Assembly (NCBI GenBank): GCA_963720475.1
Contig: OY970394.1
Span: forward strand, 1,116,001-1,180,000
DNA length: 64,000 bases
Source of the DNA: G963720475 sp963720475
GTDB lineage: Bacteria; Actinomycetota; Thermoleophilia; Solirubrobacterales; Thermoleophilaceae
Reading direction: 5' to 3'
The notes beneath the pieces were generated by a model. It was not told the DNA's origin. It ran no database searches and saw only the letters and a list, made by a program, of their open reading frames with translations. The translations under genes were made by a program, and so were the position numbers. Position 1 is the first letter of the stretch, and each line of letters begins with the position of its first letter. This document shows positions 17,621 to 36,686 of the stretch, piece by piece.

Positions 17621-19258
17621 ATGACGAAGAACGCGACGCGGACCGCAGGCATGGTGCTCGCCGGCCTCGCGCTCCTGCTGGCAGGCGGCGCCGAGGCGAA
17701 TGCCGGCACCTACACGGTCCACCAGTGCAGCTACCCAGGCGCCTCGCCCGAAGCGCTCTTCGCGGGCTGGGGGCACACACGCTCGAACGACGGCGCCGGT
17801 TACCAGACCTCGAACTGTGGTGTCCCGAGCGGCAGCCTGACGTTCCATCTCGGCACGCCGAGCGGGACCATGCCCGGCTCCGGCTACCTGCTCGGCGACG
17901 CGGAGATACCGGCGGACCGTCCTGGCGTCGAGATCGAAAACGTCAAGGTCAGCTACTCCGCCCGCGGGACGAGCTCGCCCTACCACGCGACGGCGGTCGG
18001 TGGCGCTGCCTCGGGACCGGCCGGCTACAGCCAGAACGTCGTCACGGGACTTTCGAACCAGAGCGCCGACTTCTCCCTTCCCAGTGGCGAGCGCGGGTTC
18101 TACTTCGGCGTCACCTGTGCGTTCGGCTCCCCGGGCTGCGCCTTCGGGTCGTTCGAGAACACGCTTACCCTGCATGGCCTCGAGCTGCGATTGTCCGAGT
18201 CGGTGACCCCGACCGCGCCTGCGGTCGACGGTGGATCGCTCCTCTCGAGCGGGAATCGCTCCGGAACGGAAACGCTCGACTACCGCGTCACGGACGCCGA
18301 CTCGGGCGTCGCGAAGGTCGACATAAAGCTCGGGCCGACGCGCGTCGGCGGCGATGATTTCACGGCGCAGCCCTCACGCTGTCCGTTCGCCAGCTGGAAC
18401 GCGTGCGCGCGGGACACCGGCCAGCAGTCCGTCGCGGTCGATACGCGCGCCGTGCCGGACGGGACTCACAACCTGACGGTCACGACGACCGACGCCGCCG
18501 GGAACCAGCGTTCCGTGTCAGGGGGCCAAGTGTCGGTGCGGAATGCTCCACCCTCGGCCGGCGGGGGAGCCCCGGGCGGGGGCGGCGGAACTGGGACGTC
18601 TGGGGGCACCGGCACCCCGAACGGCATCGGCGGCGGACCGGGCACGAAGGTCCTCGCGCACGACAAGCGCAGCCGGCGCCGGGTCCGCACGCGCTCGACC
18701 CAGCCGGCGCGGGTCCTTGGGCGCCTGCTCAACCGCCACGACCAGCCGGTCGCCGACGCGCGCGTGACGGTGCTCGAGCAGAGCGTCGGCTCGAGCGCGG
18801 TGAAGGAAGTCGGCCAGGTGCGCACGGACTCGGACGGCCGCTTCAACTACGCAGCGCCCGCAGGCCGAACCCGCAAGCTCCTCTTCGGCTACCGCGCCCA
18901 GCTCGAGGACGGGCAGTTCACCTCGATCACCCACGTGCGGATCGAGTCGGTCGCTGTCGTCAGGCTGAAGCCGTCGAGCGTCCGCACGCGGCCCGGGATG
19001 CCGCTTGCCCTGAGAGGTCAGGTCATCGGCCGGCCGTTCCCGCGCCGCGGGGTGCTGGTCGCGCTCCAGGGTCGAGCGCGCGGATCGAAGAAGTGGCTGA
19101 CGTTCGCGACCGCCCGCACGGATTCGCGCGGGCGCTTCAAGAGCGGCTACCGCTTCCGCTCTTTCGGCCGCTTCCAGCTCCGCGCGGTGGCGAAGGCCGA
19201 CTCCGGCTGGCACTACACGCCGGGCACCTCACCCCCGCGGCGGGTGGTGGTGCGCTAG
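17621..19258 (+). CDS. Secreted protein with carboxypeptidase-regulatory-like repeats
   Basis: A 545-residue exported protein of unknown role. Residues 1-28 form a signal peptide (basic start, then GMVLAGLALLLAGGAEANAG). Residues about 30-200 are a beta-rich domain with several cysteines (VHQCSYPGASPEALFAGW, FGVTCAFGSPGCAFGSFE), and about 205-305 resemble an Ig-like domain with DADSGVAKVDIKLG and DGTHNLTVTTTDAAGN. A Gly-rich linker at about 310-345 follows. The C-terminal third has two domains like the carboxypeptidase regulatory fold (RLLNRHDQPVADARVTVLEQ with TDSDGRFNYAAPAG, and LALRGQVIGRPFPRRGVLVA with ARTDSRGRFKSGY). These features suggest a surface or matrix protein. It follows the sigma-factor gene by 19 nt and may be a target or partner of it. 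Confidence 0.75.
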   Translation: MTKNATRTAGMVLAGLALLLAGGAEANAGTYTVHQCSYPGASPEALFAGWGHTRSNDGAGYQTSNCGVPSGSLTFHLGTPSGTMPGSGYLLGDAEIPADRPGVEIENVKVSYSARGTSSPYHATAVGGAASGPAGYSQNVVTGLSNQSADFSLPSGERGFYFGVTCAFGSPGCAFGSFENTLTLHGLELRLSESVTPTAPAVDGGSLLSSGNRSGTETLDYRVTDADSGVAKVDIKLGPTRVGGDDFTAQPSRCPFASWNACARDTGQQSVAVDTRAVPDGTHNLTVTTTDAAGNQRSVSGGQVSVRNAPPSAGGGAPGGGGGTGTSGGTGTPNGIGGGPGTKVLAHDKRSRRRVRTRSTQPARVLGRLLNRHDQPVADARVTVLEQSVGSSAVKEVGQVRTDSDGRFNYAAPAGRTRKLLFGYRAQLEDGQFTSITHVRIESVAVVRLKPSSVRTRPGMPLALRGQVIGRPFPRRGVLVALQGRARGSKKWLTFATARTDSRGRFKSGYRFRSFGRFQLRAVAKADSGWHYTPGTSPPRRVVVR

Positions 19259-19417
19259 GCCGGCGAGCGAAAAGTGCCCAGGACCCCGCCCGAGCCGCTA
19301 GAATGGCGCCTCGGCCAATAGCCGCAGCCGTTCCGGACGGACACCCGCCACATATCCGCGGGGTCCAGGGGCGGGGTCCGTGAAGGCCGACTCAGCGCCG
19401 CGCAGCGTGCGCTCGAA

Positions 19418-19439
19418 ACCCGCCCTCCGGGGGGCGGGT
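19418..19439 (+). repeat. GC-rich inverted repeat upstream of rpoB
   Basis: ACCCGCCC (19418-19425) and GGGCGGGT (19432-19439) are perfect inverted copies separated by TCCGGG. No T-run follows. It lies just upstream of the likely rpoB promoter at 19447-19455, so it could be a terminator for upstream transcription or an operator. Confidence 0.5.
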
Positions 19440-19446
19440 GTCGCTG

Positions 19447-19455
19447 TGCTATCGT
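19447..19455 (+). promoter_or_regulatory. Extended -10 promoter for rpoBC
   Basis: TG-C-TATCGT fits the TGNTANNNT extended -10 pattern and recurs, with changes, upstream of rpsL, fusA and rpmJ. The start site would be near 19462, giving a leader of about 53 nt. No good -35 is visible at the expected distance. Confidence 0.5.
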
Positions 19456-19514
19456 GGTCGGTCGCGCTTTGCCCCTCCGCCCGTCGTCCTCTCAACCTCA
19501 GAAGGAGCCTTTCT

Positions 19515-27187
<7,673 letters not shown>

Positions 27188-27204
27188 ATAATCCCCGGGG
27201 CGGA

Positions 27205-28401
27205 GTGAGCGACTCGGCCCGACAAGCCCTGGCCGCCGCGCCAGACCTGGTCGAGATGATGCGCCGCGTCGACGACGCGGGCTGGGCGGCCGACGCCTAC
27301 GACTCCGAGTGGCGGTTGATCTGGGTCACCGAGGAGCTGAAGACGCTGCTCGGGACGACCGACCGCGCCGAGCTCGGCTACGGCCGCCACTTCATCCAGA
27401 CGCGCACCCTGCCGGCGTGGAACTCGGCAATCTCCGAGCAGAGCGCGCTCGAGACGCTGAGCGAGTTCTTCCCCTTCGCCCTCCACGACACACCGGGGGG
27501 CGCGGCCACGGTGGCCGAGGGGATCGAGGACTCGGCTGCGCGCAATTTCGTCGCGTCACTCGAGCCGGTAGCGCCACCGCCGATGTGGTCGTGGGTGTTC
27601 GACTTCGTCCGCGGCGAGACGGAGTTCAAGGGGTTCGGGCTCGCCTTCCAGGGACGCGAGCCCTCCGGTGAGCTCGTCGGCACGCTGCTCGTCTACACAC
27701 CGGGCCTGCGCGCGAGCGTGCTCGCGCTCCTCTCCCAGGGCGACAGCGAGATGTACGAGCGGATGGCCGCGCTCGTCGAGCCCGGCCGGCGGGCCGCGGC
27801 GGTCCTGTTCGCCGATCTGCAGGCGTCGGGCGTGCTTTCGCGCAGGCTGCCGAGCGCCGCCTACTTCAAGCTCATCCGCGCGTTCACGACCGCGATCGAC
27901 GACGCGGTGCTGTCAAACACCGGGATCGTCGGCAAGCACGTCGGCGACGGCGTCACAGCGTTCTTCCTCGCCGACGACCTCGGTTCGCCCTCGGCCGCGG
28001 CGCGCGCCGCGATCCAGGCGGGGCGCGCGATCTCCGACGGGGTGCGGGCGGCCGCGGAGCAGATCGGCGAGGACACGGGGGTGCTCGAGCCGGACGACGT
28101 GCTCGTCAACGTCGGCGTCCATTGGGGCGGCGCGCTGTACCTCGGTCAGCTCGTCACGAGCGGCCGCCTCGAGGTGACCGCGCTCGGCGACGAGGTCAAC
28201 GAGTGCGCGCGGCTGCAGGAGGTCGCGCGCGACGGCCAGGCTTTGGCATCGAAGGCGCTCGTCGAGCAGCTCGGCCCGGACGATGCCGCGGCGCTCGGGC
28301 TCGATCCCGACGCGGTGCCCTACCGCACGATCGGCGAGATCGACGGCGCGAGCGAGAAGGCCGTCCGCGACGCCGGCTCGATCGCGGTGACGGGTCTCTA
28401 G
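27205..28401 (+). CDS. Class III adenylate/guanylate cyclase-like protein
   Basis: A 398-residue protein with a class III nucleotide cyclase domain in its C-terminal half. AAAVLFADLQASGVLSRRLP gives the first metal Asp, IVGKHVGDGVTAFFLADD the second Asp and a Lys at the base-recognition position, and ALGDEVNECARLQEVA the Asn and Arg that stabilise the transition state. A functional cyclase making cAMP or a related signal is therefore plausible. The first 185 residues (starting DSARQALAAAPDLVEMMRRV) form an uncharacterised input region with no membrane helix, so the enzyme is likely cytoplasmic. The GTG start is only 17 nt after rpoC, so it may be transcribed with rpoBC, which is unusual. It converges on a HAD-like gene. 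Confidence 0.82.
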   Translation: MSDSARQALAAAPDLVEMMRRVDDAGWAADAYDSEWRLIWVTEELKTLLGTTDRAELGYGRHFIQTRTLPAWNSAISEQSALETLSEFFPFALHDTPGGAATVAEGIEDSAARNFVASLEPVAPPPMWSWVFDFVRGETEFKGFGLAFQGREPSGELVGTLLVYTPGLRASVLALLSQGDSEMYERMAALVEPGRRAAAVLFADLQASGVLSRRLPSAAYFKLIRAFTTAIDDAVLSNTGIVGKHVGDGVTAFFLADDLGSPSAAARAAIQAGRAISDGVRAAAEQIGEDTGVLEPDDVLVNVGVHWGGALYLGQLVTSGRLEVTALGDEVNECARLQEVARDGQALASKALVEQLGPDDAAALGLDPDAVPYRTIGEIDGASEKAVRDAGSIAVTGL

Positions 28402-28414
28402 GTCGGCCTGCGCT

Positions 28415-28902
28415 TCAGTACTCCCTCACCCAGTCCAGCAGCGTCGCGACGTGCTCCTCGGTGATGCCGGTGGCCGTCTGTGTGGTGACGAGCAGCGTCG
28501 GGGCCTCACGCTCGTCGCCCAGCGGTGGCAATCTTCGTCGAGGTTGTCGTCGATCCAGGCCGCGGGGCGGTCAGCGGCGTACTCGCTGATCGGGCCCAGT
28601 TTCCAATGCGCTGAGCCGAAGACCGCACGCCCGTCGAAGACCAGCGAGGGCCACTCGCGCTCGAGACCGAGCAGGCGCGGCAGGTACTCGTTCGCTTTCT
28701 CCTCCCAGCCGGTGGCCCAGACCATCTCGAAGCCCTCCTCGAGCTGCTTGAGCAGCGGCCCGGCCTCGAGCTTGATGCAGTGGGCGATCCCGTCGATCCA
28801 GTGGAACGGGCCGGGCGGCTCCTCGATCGACTCGAAGCCGAACAGGCTGATCACGCCGTCGACGTCCACGAACAGGATCGGCTTGTCGTCGGCGTCGGTC
28901 AC
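28415..28902 (-). CDS. HAD-like hydrolase domain protein, one frame break
   Basis: A protein of about 162 residues starting at a GTG (MTDADDKPILFVDVDGVISL). The D-x-D-G-V motif after a hydrophobic strand is the nucleophile loop of the HAD superfamily, MVWATGWEEKANEYL matches the second motif region, and PAAWIDDNLDEDCHRWA has the D-D motif IV. The frame as given drifts after CHRWA. Adding one base near 28516 continues it as DEREAPTLLVTTQ and ends at a TGA (28417-28415), with the total span exactly one base short of 163 codons. Similar small HAD proteins are common in actinobacteria and mostly uncharacterised. It is convergent with the cyclase and divergent from rpsL. Confidence 0.7.
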
Positions 28903-28924
28903 GGGCGGATAATCGCAGGGGCGC

Positions 28925-28933
28925 TGCTAGCAT
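28925..28933 (+). promoter_or_regulatory. Extended -10 promoter for rpsL
   Basis: TG-C-TAGCAT lies 19 nt before the rpsL ATG, so the transcript would begin near 28940 with a leader of about 13 nt. It matches the TGCTANNNT form seen before rpoB, fusA and rpmJ. Confidence 0.55.
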
Positions 28934-28952
28934 CCGCCGCCGCTTAAGAACC

Positions 28953-29348
28953 ATGCCGAGCATCAACCAACTAGTACGCAAGGGCCGCAAGCGGCCCAAG
29001 AAGAAGGTGGCCACCCCGGGCCTCAAGTCCGGCCACGGCACCAAGAAGCGCGTCTCCGCGCCGCAGCGCCGCGGCGTCTGCACGCGCGTCTTCACGCTCA
29101 CGCCGAAGAAGCCCAACTCCGCGCTGCGGAAGGTCGCGCGTGTGCGGCTGACCAACGGCGTCGAGGTCGGCGCCTACATCCCGGGCGAGGGGCACAACCT
29201 CCAGGAGCACTCCGTCGTGCTCGTCCGCGGCGGCCGCGTCAAGGACCTGCCGGGCTACCGCTACAAGGTCGTCCGCGGCACGCTCGACGCGTCCGGGGTC
29301 TCCGACCGCAAGCAGTCCCGCTCGATGTACGGCGTGAAGGCCCGCTGA
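28953..29348 (+). CDS. rpsL: 30S ribosomal protein S12
   Basis: 131 residues, full length. MPSINQLVRKGRK and VRLTNGVEVGAYIPGEGHNL are diagnostic. The streptomycin loops TPKKPNSALRKVAR and GGRVKDLPGYRYK carry the wild-type lysines, so no resistance substitution is seen. It is transcribed away from the HAD gene, with only 50 nt between the two starts. Confidence 0.97.
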   Translation: MPSINQLVRKGRKRPKKKVATPGLKSGHGTKKRVSAPQRRGVCTRVFTLTPKKPNSALRKVARVRLTNGVEVGAYIPGEGHNLQEHSVVLVRGGRVKDLPGYRYKVVRGTLDASGVSDRKQSRSMYGVKAR

Positions 29349-29355
29349 CCACACG

Positions 29356-29826
29356 ATGCCGCGTCGCGCCAGGGCAGAGGTCCGCGAGATCACGCCCGAC
29401 TCGGTCTACGGGTCGGAGCTGGTCCAGCAGCTGATCAACAAGACGATGGTCGCCGGCAAGAAGTCGCTCGCCGAGCGGATCGTCTACGACGCCTTGGAAC
29501 AGGTCTCGAAGAAGGCAGGCAAGGAGCCCGTCGAGGCGCTCGAGGAGTCCGTCCGCGCGCTGACGCCCCAGCTCGAGGTGCGCTCCCGCCGCGTCGGCGG
29601 CGCGACCTACCAGGTGCCCGTCGAGGTCCCGCCCCGCCGCGCCCGCACGCTCGCCGTTCGCTGGCTGATCGAGTTCGCCCGCAAGCGCCCGCAGAAGTCG
29701 ATGGCCGACCGGCTTGCAGGGGAGCTGCTCGATGCCTCCAACTCCCAGGGCGACGCCTTCAAGCGCAAAGAGGACATCTACCGCATGGCGAAGGCCAACC
29801 AGGCCTTCGCGCATTACCGCTGGTAG
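29356..29826 (+). CDS. rpsG: 30S ribosomal protein S7
   Basis: 156 residues, normal length. It starts MPRRARAEVREITPDSVYG and has VNKTM-like LINKTMVAGKKSLAERIVYD, VGGATYQVPVEVPPRRARTL and MAKANQAFAHYRW at the end. The gene follows rpsL by 7 nt. Its last nine bases before the end of the stop codon (CCGCTGGTA, 29817-29825) can pair with a downstream TACCAGCGG, described separately. Confidence 0.97.
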   Translation: MPRRARAEVREITPDSVYGSELVQQLINKTMVAGKKSLAERIVYDALEQVSKKAGKEPVEALEESVRALTPQLEVRSRRVGGATYQVPVEVPPRRARTLAVRWLIEFARKRPQKSMADRLAGELLDASNSQGDAFKRKEDIYRMAKANQAFAHYRW

Positions 29827-29903
29827 TCGGCTGCGCCTGCGCTGCAAACCGTCGCCCTTCGCAGCACGCCCAGGCTTGGTTTTCGCGGCCTTTGTACCAG
29901 CGG
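29817..29903 (+). ncRNA. Structured intergenic element, copy 1 (short form)
   Basis: An outer 9-bp stem pairs CCGCTGGTA (29817-29825, over the rpsG stop) with TACCAGCGG (29895-29903). Inside is a core that begins CTGCAAACC (29842) and ends GGTTTTCGCG (29879-29888), the same boundaries as the copies after rpsQ and secY. This copy lacks the TGCGTCCT direct repeats of the other two. Whether it acts as RNA or as a DNA repeat is unknown. Confidence 0.5.
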
Positions 29904-29916
29904 TAAACCGCTGGTA
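29895..29916 (+). terminator. 9-bp perfect hairpin, possible terminator or switch
   Basis: TACCAGCGG and CCGCTGGTA are perfect inverted copies around a TAAA loop. No T-run follows. The left arm can also pair with the end of rpsG (29817-29825), so two exclusive folds exist. It lies between rpsG and the GH31 gene and could end the rpsLG transcript or act as an operator. Confidence 0.45.
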
Positions 29917-29922
29917 GCGGCA

Positions 29923-29928
29923 TAAGCT
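29923..29928 (+). promoter_or_regulatory. -10 box for a leaderless GH31 transcript
   Basis: TAAGCT ends 7 nt before the GTG at 29935, so the predicted transcript would start at the start codon itself. No Shine-Dalgarno sequence is present. Confidence 0.4.
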
Positions 29929-29934
29929 GTTCGC

Positions 29935-32351
29935 GTGCGCCTCAGACTCGCAGCGGCGGCCACGGCGTTCGCCGCTTTCATTGCCCTTCCTTTCGTCCCG
30001 CCGAGTCGCTCGGAGGCAAAACCCCCCCGCGGCACGGTCGAAGACGGTCCCGCCCGTTTCCAGGTCATAACCCCGACGCTGATCCGGCTCGAGTACGCGG
30101 CCGACCAGCGCTTCGAGGACCGGCCCTCGATGACCGTCCCCGATCGAACGCGCGGCCAGGTGCCGCCGTACACCGCCCACAAGCGCGGCGGGTTCGTGAA
30201 GATCAGGACCGCCCGCCTCACCCTCCTCTACAAGCGCGGTTCCGGACCGTTCGGCTCCGAGAACCTCAGCGTCACGCTCAGCGGGCCGGGGGCGAAGGGC
30301 ATCGTCGCCCGGCCGAGGTTCGGCGCCGCACCGCCGCCGAGCAAGGGGCCGCCGTCGACCGCGCTCAACGCCGCCGTCCGCGAGGCGCCGAACGCCAGGG
30401 CGCGAACCTCCGGCAACCTCGGCGGCTGGTACCGCGCGACTCGACATCGCGGGCGCCCCCGTCGCGCTCCACGACGGTGTCCTCTCGCGCGACGGCTGGT
30501 ACCTGCTCGACGACACGCACAATGTTCTGCTCGACGTCTGCCGCGCCGGGTTTCGCCACGCGGCCCGCGCGCGCCGGCGCCTATCAGGACGGCTACCTCT
30601 TCGGCTACGGCCGCGATTACCTGCTCGGGCTCGCCGACCTCAAGCGGCTCACCGGCCCCGCTCCGCTGCTTCCGCGCAAGGCGTTCGGCGTCTGGTTCTC
30701 GCGCTACTGGGCCTACCGCCAGGACGAGTACCCGCCGCTGCTCGAGCGCTTCCGCCGCGCGCAGATCCCGCTCGACGTCCTGCCGGTTGACACCGACTTC
30801 AAGGGTCCGCACAACTGGAACGGCTGGAACTGGAACCGCGGCCTGTTCCCGAATCCGCGCGCCTTCCTCGACTGGGCCCACAGCGCCGACATCGCGGTCC
30901 CGCTCAACACCCATCCGACGATCTCGCTCGACGACCCGCGCCTGGCCGGGGCGGAGCGCCGCGCCGGGCGGGCGCTGCCTTTCGATCCGACCGGAATTCG
31001 CTGCATCGCGATCACGGTCGGCGCAGGCGCGCTCGGTAACGGCACCGCGGATGCTCCACCGGGCTGCAAGGTGTTCGACTGGGCCCGCGCCGGCGACCAG
31101 GCCGCCTATTTCTGGCTGCACGAGTCGTTCGAGCGCGACGGCGCCGACTTCTGGTGGCTCGACTACTGCTGCGATGAGGCCTACGCGCTCGCGCCCGGGC
31201 TCACCCAGGACACGTGGATCAACCACCTCTATGCGCAGCGCAACCGCACCCGCGGCAGCCGCTGGCCGGTCCTCTCGCGCGTCGGCGCGTCGTTCTTCGA
31301 TCCCAACGAGGCGGGCGGCGGCATCTGGGCCGAGCACCGCAACGTCATCCACTTCACGGGCGACACCCGGCCCACCTGGCAGATGCTCGACTTCCAGACC
31401 GCGTTCACCGCCGCCGAGGGTGCGGTCGGCATTCCCTATGTCTCACACGACATCGGGAGCTTTGCGCCGGTCCTCAACGACGGTCCCGCTGCGCGCCACC
31501 TGCCGGAGGACCTCTACGTCCGCTGGATCCAGTCGGGCGCGTTCCAGCCGATCCTCCGCCTGCACTCCGACCACGGCGACCGCCTGCCGTGGGAGTACGG
31601 CCCGCGCGCAGAGAGGATCGCGACGGAGTTCCTGCGCCTTCGCGGCCGCCTGATCCCCTACCTCTACACGCTCGCTCGCCGCGCGCACGCGGCGGGCACG
31701 CCGATGGCGCGGCCGATGTACCTCGACTGGCCGCAGAATGACGACGCCTACCGCCACGACCGCCAGTTCATGCTCGGGCCCCAACTGCTCGTCGCGCCCG
31801 TCGCCTCGCCCGGCGACGCCCCGGCGAAGGAGGTCTGGTTCCCGCCCGGCGCGTGGACCGACATCTTCACCGGCGAGACCCACACGGGCCCCAAGGTCGC
31901 GCGCCTGCGGGTGCCGCTCGAGCGGATGCCGGTGTTCGCGCGGGCGGGAGCGGTGGTGCCGCTGCAGGACTACCGGCCGAGTGGCAACACCCGTTCAGCC
32001 GACCCGCTCGTGATCGAGGCCTACCCCGGCCGCGCGGGCGCGTTCACGCTCTACGAGGACGCGGGTGACGGCCTCGGCCACGAAGGCGGTCAGTACGCCA
32101 ACACCCGGATCCACCAGCACCGCGCGCGGGGTCTGACCAAGATCGCGATCGGCGGCCGCAGCGGCGATTACCCAGGGCGCGCGAAGCGGCGCTTCTACGA
32201 GCTCCGGATCCGCGGCGCCGACAAACCGCGCAAGGTCGACCGCGAACGGCCGCAAGCTCGAGTGCACCTACGAGGCGGAGCACCCGAACGGTCGTCACCC
32301 GGACACCAGCCGCTCGACACCTCTCGCACCGCCCGGATCCTCGTTCGCTGA
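29935..32351 (+). CDS. Secreted GH31 alpha-glucosidase-like glycosidase, several frame breaks
   Basis: A GH31-family glycoside hydrolase of about 800 residues. It begins with a signal peptide (MRLRLAAAATAFAAFIALPF). The barrel carries GVWFSRYWAYRQDEYPPLLE, LPVDTDFKGPHNWNGWNW, the nucleophile segment DFWWLDYCCDEAYALAPG, and the acid/base region PYVSHDIGSFAPVL. RPMYLDWPQNDDAYRHD with FMLGPQLLVAPV is also typical. The substrate is probably an alpha-linked glucan or oligosaccharide outside the cytoplasm. Joining the parts needs one-base shifts near 30440 (GCG A CTCGAC) and near 30540, and probably another near 32240 where the C-terminal beta domain goes astray. The start is a GTG at 29935. It and the next gene separate rpsLG from fusA-tuf. 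Confidence 0.7.
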
Positions 32352-32406
32352 ACCGTTTTCCCCGCTACAGCAGGAAAATCTTGCCATCGAAGATGGGATC
32401 GGCGGG

Positions 32407-32997
32407 CTAGGCGTCGGCGGGGCGGGGGCGCTTACGCTCGCGCTGCGGGCGCTCGGGCGGCTTGCGCTCGGGCCTCCGCGGGCGATCGCGCTCCCGAGGC
32501 TCCTCCGGCGGCGGCGGGCGCCCCAGAGGCGACAATCGGAGCACTCCGGCCAGGATCGCCAGCACCCCGCCGAGCATCTCGAGGTAGAGCCCCGGCTCGC
32601 GGACGGAGTGGGCCTGGTCGAAGTTGCTGCCGATCGCGCCGGTCTGGTCGCTGTCGGGCATGTCGCCGAAGATCGCGATGATCAGCACGGCCCCACCCGC
32701 GACGACCAGCGCCGCTGCGGCCGGGCGTGAGTGCCCCGGACCGGCGCCGAAGGCCATCGCGACCGTCAGCAGCGCGATCAGCAGGAGCGCGTAGGAATGC
32801 TGCTCCCCGCCGGTGGTCTCGCACGTATCGCGCAGCTCGGGCCGGGCCAGGTCGGAGCACGAGGCGGTCACGACCTCGACCGAGAACAGCGGCGTGAACT
32901 CGGCGATCAGCATCAGCACGCCCGCCGCGATCCCGACGACCAGCACACCGATCCCGAGGGGCCCCGCGAGCCGTGCGAACTTGACGAGCGCCGTCAC
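32407..32997 (-). CDS. Membrane protein with four helices and basic proline-rich tail
   Basis: A 196-residue protein I do not recognise. Hydrophobic helices lie at about 10-35 (LGIGVLVVGIAAGVLMLIA), 68-85, 93-112 and 138-158. The loop between helices 1 and 2 has two cysteines that may form a disulfide (TASCSDLARPELRDTCETTG). The last 35 residues are Pro/Arg/Glu-rich and probably cytoplasmic. The start is a GTG at 32997. It is convergent with the GH31 gene, 55 nt away, and divergent from fusA. No function can be suggested. Confidence 0.6.
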   Translation of the reverse strand: MTALVKFARLAGPLGIGVLVVGIAAGVLMLIAEFTPLFSVEVVTASCSDLARPELRDTCETTGGEQHSYALLLIALLTVAMAFGAGPGHSRPAAAALVVAGGAVLIIAIFGDMPDSDQTGAIGSNFDQAHSVREPGLYLEMLGGVLAILAGVLRLSPLGRPPPPEEPRERDRPRRPERKPPERPQRERKRPRPADA

Positions 32998-33062
32998 CGC
33001 GAGCGAGCGTAGCGGACACCCCCCGAACCCCGCTCCACACCTGATCCCAAGGCGCTTTCCTC

Positions 33063-33071
33063 TGCTACGAT
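33063..33071 (+). promoter_or_regulatory. Extended -10 promoter for fusA
   Basis: TG-C-TACGAT, start site expected near 33078. The leader to the fusA ATG would be about 200 nt, long for this window. Confidence 0.5.
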
Positions 33072-33111
33072 GCCCGCTCGCTTTCGGTGGCCCTTCGTGC
33101 CCCGGAAGCGG

Positions 33112-33235
33112 GATCGGACGGGCTACTCCATCCAGGGGCCCGGCCGATCAACCGCGTCCAATGGAGAACCCCACCACATAGACCACTTCCCGGGCATCCG
33201 CTTCCCTGCGTCACCGGCCCGGAAGGGCCTTTTTT
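33112..33235 (+). ncRNA. Candidate fusA leader RNA with alternative folds
   Basis: GATCGGACGGGC (33112-33123) pairs with GCCCGGCCGATC (33138-33149) at 11 of 12 positions around a 14-nt loop. Further on, CTTCCCGGGC (33186-33195) can pair, with one bulged C, with GCCCGGAAG (33217-33225). That pairing would occupy the left arm and loop of the terminator at 33216-33235. This is the classic logic of a terminator/antiterminator switch. No known riboswitch class is recognised. Confidence 0.5.
33216..33235 (+). terminator. Intrinsic terminator inside the fusA leader
   Basis: GGCCC and GGGCC close a GGAA tetraloop and are followed directly by six T residues. It is the only clear stem plus T-run terminator in the window, and it stands 44 nt upstream of the fusA start codon, downstream of the predicted promoter, as an attenuator would. 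Confidence 0.6.
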
Positions 33236-33279
33236 CTGCCCGCAGACCCACCCAGAGACGAAACCGAGCCAACAGCCCC

Positions 33280-35391
<2,112 letters not shown>

Positions 35392-35419
35392 TGAGTTCAA
35401 ACAGTATGTTTCTGGGGTT

Positions 35420-35436
35420 CGCCCGCCAACCGGGCG
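35420..35436 (+). repeat. Hairpin in the fusA-tuf gap
   Basis: CGCCCG and CGGGCG are inverted around CCAAC, 40 nt before the tuf start and without a T-run. It might separate tuf expression from fusA or stabilise an mRNA end. Confidence 0.35.
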
Positions 35437-35475
35437 CAGCGGATCCGATCAGGCTTTTCGAAAGGAGCTGAGCGA

Positions 35476-36657
<1,182 letters not shown>

Positions 36658-36686
36658 GACCTCGCTTCTGTCTTGGAAGCACCCGG

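Larger units (their letters stand above)
19259..19514. other. rpoB upstream region
   Basis: 256 nt without a gene between the secreted-protein stop and rpoB. It contains a possible -10 (TAGAAT) at 19299-19304, an extended -10 at 19447-19455, and a perfect 8-bp inverted repeat at 19418-19439. The usual rplJ-rplL genes are not here. Confidence 0.6.
32998..33279. other. Region between a membrane-protein gene and fusA
   Basis: 282 nt without a gene. It holds the likely fusA promoter (33063-33071), a long imperfect hairpin (33112-33149) and an intrinsic terminator (33216-33235), described separately. The stretch 33236-33279 before fusA is A/C-rich with no clear Shine-Dalgarno sequence. Confidence 0.6.

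Noticed and set aside
14560..17709. Extension of the sugar phosphotransferase to 1049 residues
   Set aside because: The extra 546 residues lie antisense to the sigma-factor gene; the ATG at 16071 begins a normal-sized protein.
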